Source of the DNA: a bacterium | GTDB lineage: Bacteria > Omnitrophota > Gorgyraeia > Gygaellales > UBA12090 | Direction of reading: 5' to 3' | Assembly (NCBI GenBank): GCA_004299495.1 | Contig: SCPY01000128.1 | Coordinates: forward strand, 1 to 5,514 | DNA: 5,514 nt | Notes under the pieces: model-generated | What the model saw: the letters and a program-made list of their open reading frames with translations, nothing else | Databases searched by the model: none | What the model was told of the DNA's origin: nothing | Position numbers and translations under genes: made by a program | Shown here: in pieces, positions 4,389-5,514 of the stretch | Numbering within the stretch: position 1 is the first letter of the stretch | Layout of the letters: each line of letters opens with the position of its first letter

Positions 4389-5514
4389 ATGATAAAGAAA
4401 ATTTTAACAATGGCGCTGTGTAGTATCTTTGTCGCGGGATTTTCTATTGCCGCTGATGAGCATCCGGCGTCAAAGGAGCATCCGGAGGCAAAAGGAGAGG
4501 TAAAATCATTTAGCGTTTACACCGACAGGCAGTCTTCGGATAATCACTACATCCCTTCGGGGTGGATGGGAGATTTTGGCGATATAAAGATTAACGACCA
4601 GTCAACGGATAATCCGCACAGTGGAAAGACCTGCATCCAGTTTGTTTATACCGCGAAGAAATCGCAAAATCAGGGATGGAGCGGGGTTTACTGGCAGAAT
4701 CCGGCCAATAACTGGGGTTCAAAAAAAGGCGGATTCGATTTAACCGGAATGACCAAACTCACCTTCTGGGTGAGGGGGCAAAAGGGCGGTGAGATACTTC
4801 AGAAAGTAAAGGTCGGAGGAATCAAGGGTGATTACTCGGATACCTCTGAAGTTGAAATGGGCCCGATACAGCTTACCGATGCCTGGCAGCAGGTTACGGT
4901 CAATCTGGTAGGCAAGGACATTTCCTACATCAGCGGCGGCTTTGCCTGGGTGGCGACTGCCGACCAGAATCCGGATGGGGCTACCTTTTATCTTGATGAC
5001 CTGAAGTTTGAGGCTGATTCCGCGATGAAGGAAACCAAGAAACAGGCGGAAAAGATGCCGTTCTATGTGTATGGGGACAGGCGTACTATCGGCAATCACT
5101 TTATTCCTTCCGGATGGATGGGCGATTACGGAGACCTGAAATTAGATACCGGTTGGAAAGAAACTCCCTATATGGGCGACAGTTGTGTCAAGATTATCTA
5201 TAGCGGGAAAGGAGCCCAGGGAGCGCGCTGGGCCGGGATATACTGGCAGAATCCTGCCAACAACTGGGGTACCATAGACGGCGGTTTTGACTTAAGCGCC
5301 GCCAGCAAGGTAACTTTTTGGGCAAGGGGTGAAAAGGGCGGTGAACGCATTGAGGAGTTTAAGATCGGAGGCATTATGGGCGAGTTCTCCGATACCGACA
5401 TTGCCTCAATCGGGCCTATCATCCTGACCAAGGATTGGCAGCAGTATACCATTGACTTAAAAGGAAAGGACATTTCCTATATCAGCGGAGGTTTCTGCTG
5501 GGCCACCAACGTGG
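4389..5514 (+). CDS. Secreted protein with two tandem putative carbohydrate-binding beta-sandwich domains, 3' end outside window
   Basis: The frame is open for 375 codons from an ATG with a strong ribosome binding site and runs off the window, so the C-terminus is unknown. Residues 1-21 are a Sec signal peptide (KK, hydrophobic core, SIA|A). A short charged segment at 22-40 follows, with EHPASK next to EHPEAK. Domain 1 (about 41-209) and domain 2 (from 225) align without gaps over 150 residues at about 54% identity by hand count (81/150). Shared landmarks are NHxIPSGWMGD, YWQNPANNWG, GGFDL, TFWxRGxKGGE, KxGGI, WQQ and GKDISYISGGF. Domain 1 ends in ATFYLDDLKFE, a strand typical of galactose-binding-like beta-sandwiches. 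A Lys/Glu-rich linker (210-224) joins them. No catalytic motif is visible. Abundant Trp/Tyr/Asn and the adjacent hydrolase and sugar importer suggest glycan binding outside the inner membrane; that is inference. I cannot assign a CBM family, and a catalytic or anchoring domain could lie beyond the window. Confidence 0.85.
   Translation, partial: MIKKILTMALCSIFVAGFSIAADEHPASKEHPEAKGEVKSFSVYTDRQSSDNHYIPSGWMGDFGDIKINDQSTDNPHSGKTCIQFVYTAKKSQNQGWSGVYWQNPANNWGSKKGGFDLTGMTKLTFWVRGQKGGEILQKVKVGGIKGDYSDTSEVEMGPIQLTDAWQQVTVNLVGKDISYISGGFAWVATADQNPDGATFYLDDLKFEADSAMKETKKQAEKMPFYVYGDRRTIGNHFIPSGWMGDYGDLKLDTGWKETPYMGDSCVKIIYSGKGAQGARWAGIYWQNPANNWGTIDGGFDLSAASKVTFWARGEKGGERIEEFKIGGIMGEFSDTDIASIGPIILTKDWQQYTIDLKGKDISYISGGFCWATNV
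4458..4493 (+). repeat. 18-nt direct repeat encoding EHPASK/EHPEAK
   Basis: Two adjacent 18-nt copies (4458-4475 and 4476-4493) differ at only a few bases and encode a duplicated hexapeptide just after the signal peptide. This looks like a small in-frame duplication in a flexible, charged segment. Confidence 0.7.
4509..5514 (+). repeat. Internal domain duplication in the tandem-domain protein
   Basis: Copy 1 starts at 4509 (through about 5015) and copy 2 at 5061, an offset of 552 nt or 184 codons. The encoded domains align ungapped for 150 residues with about 54% identity, including an invariant YWQNPANNWG block. The divergence implies an old duplication or family-wide tandem architecture rather than a recent event. 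Copy 2 is cut by the window edge, and more copies may follow. Confidence 0.9.

Noticed and set aside
4369..4392. Seven-codon leader frame MKKEEIK overlapping the tandem-domain start by ATGA
   Set aside because: The arrangement looks like a coupled leader peptide, but it has no ribosome binding site of its own and its codons are simply the Shine-Dalgarno region of the real gene. Chance is the simpler reading.
4740..5099. 119-codon open frame on the minus strand
   Set aside because: It is antisense to the tandem-domain gene, whose plus frame has a signal peptide, strong ribosome binding site and duplicated domains.
5198..5473. 91-codon open frame on the minus strand
   Set aside because: It is antisense to the second copy of the tandem domain and has no recognisable protein features.

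Overview
The window is a plus-strand operon fragment from a bacterium. It carries part of a sugar ABC importer followed by two exported proteins that look built to handle glycans. Two-component MalF/MalG-type permeases, Sec signal peptides and good Shine-Dalgarno sequences point to a bacterium with a secretory envelope. The mixed, near-balanced base composition and the TPR-plus-hydrolase and tandem beta-sandwich proteins fit an uncultivated polysaccharide-degrading lineage. Omnitrophota or another member of the Planctomycetes-Verrucomicrobia group is my guess. That placement is a weak inference, since no phylogenetic marker is present.

Layout: 1-208 is the C-terminal tail of an extracellular sugar-binding protein. 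205-1089 is a MalF-type permease that overlaps it by ATGA. 1090-1192 is an intergenic element made of two opposed arrays of 7-nt repeats that can fold into a long imperfect hairpin; its last repeat unit supplies the start codon of the next gene. 1193-2041 is a MalG-type permease. 2038-4308, again overlapping by ATGA, encodes a 756-residue secreted protein with TPR-like helices at the N-terminal end and a clan GH-A (GH2-like) catalytic barrel at the C-terminal end. 4309-4388 is a short purine-rich spacer ending in a strong ribosome binding site. 4389 to the window end is an open-ended secreted protein with two tandem copies of a Trp/Gly-rich domain, probably a carbohydrate-binding beta-sandwich.

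How the genes may work together (inference): the tandem-domain protein could hold or recognise a glycan outside the inner membrane, the hydrolase could release oligosaccharides, and the binding protein with the two permeases could import them. No ATP-binding subunit is visible, so a shared MsmX/MalK-like ATPase encoded elsewhere (or upstream) is presumed. No promoter or convincing terminator was found. All genes are co-directional and tightly spaced, so transcription probably starts upstream of the window and runs past its end.

The least ordinary parts are the heptanucleotide hairpin between the permease genes, weaker 7-nt periodicity at two other gene 5' ends, the hydrolase architecture, and the tandem-domain protein.
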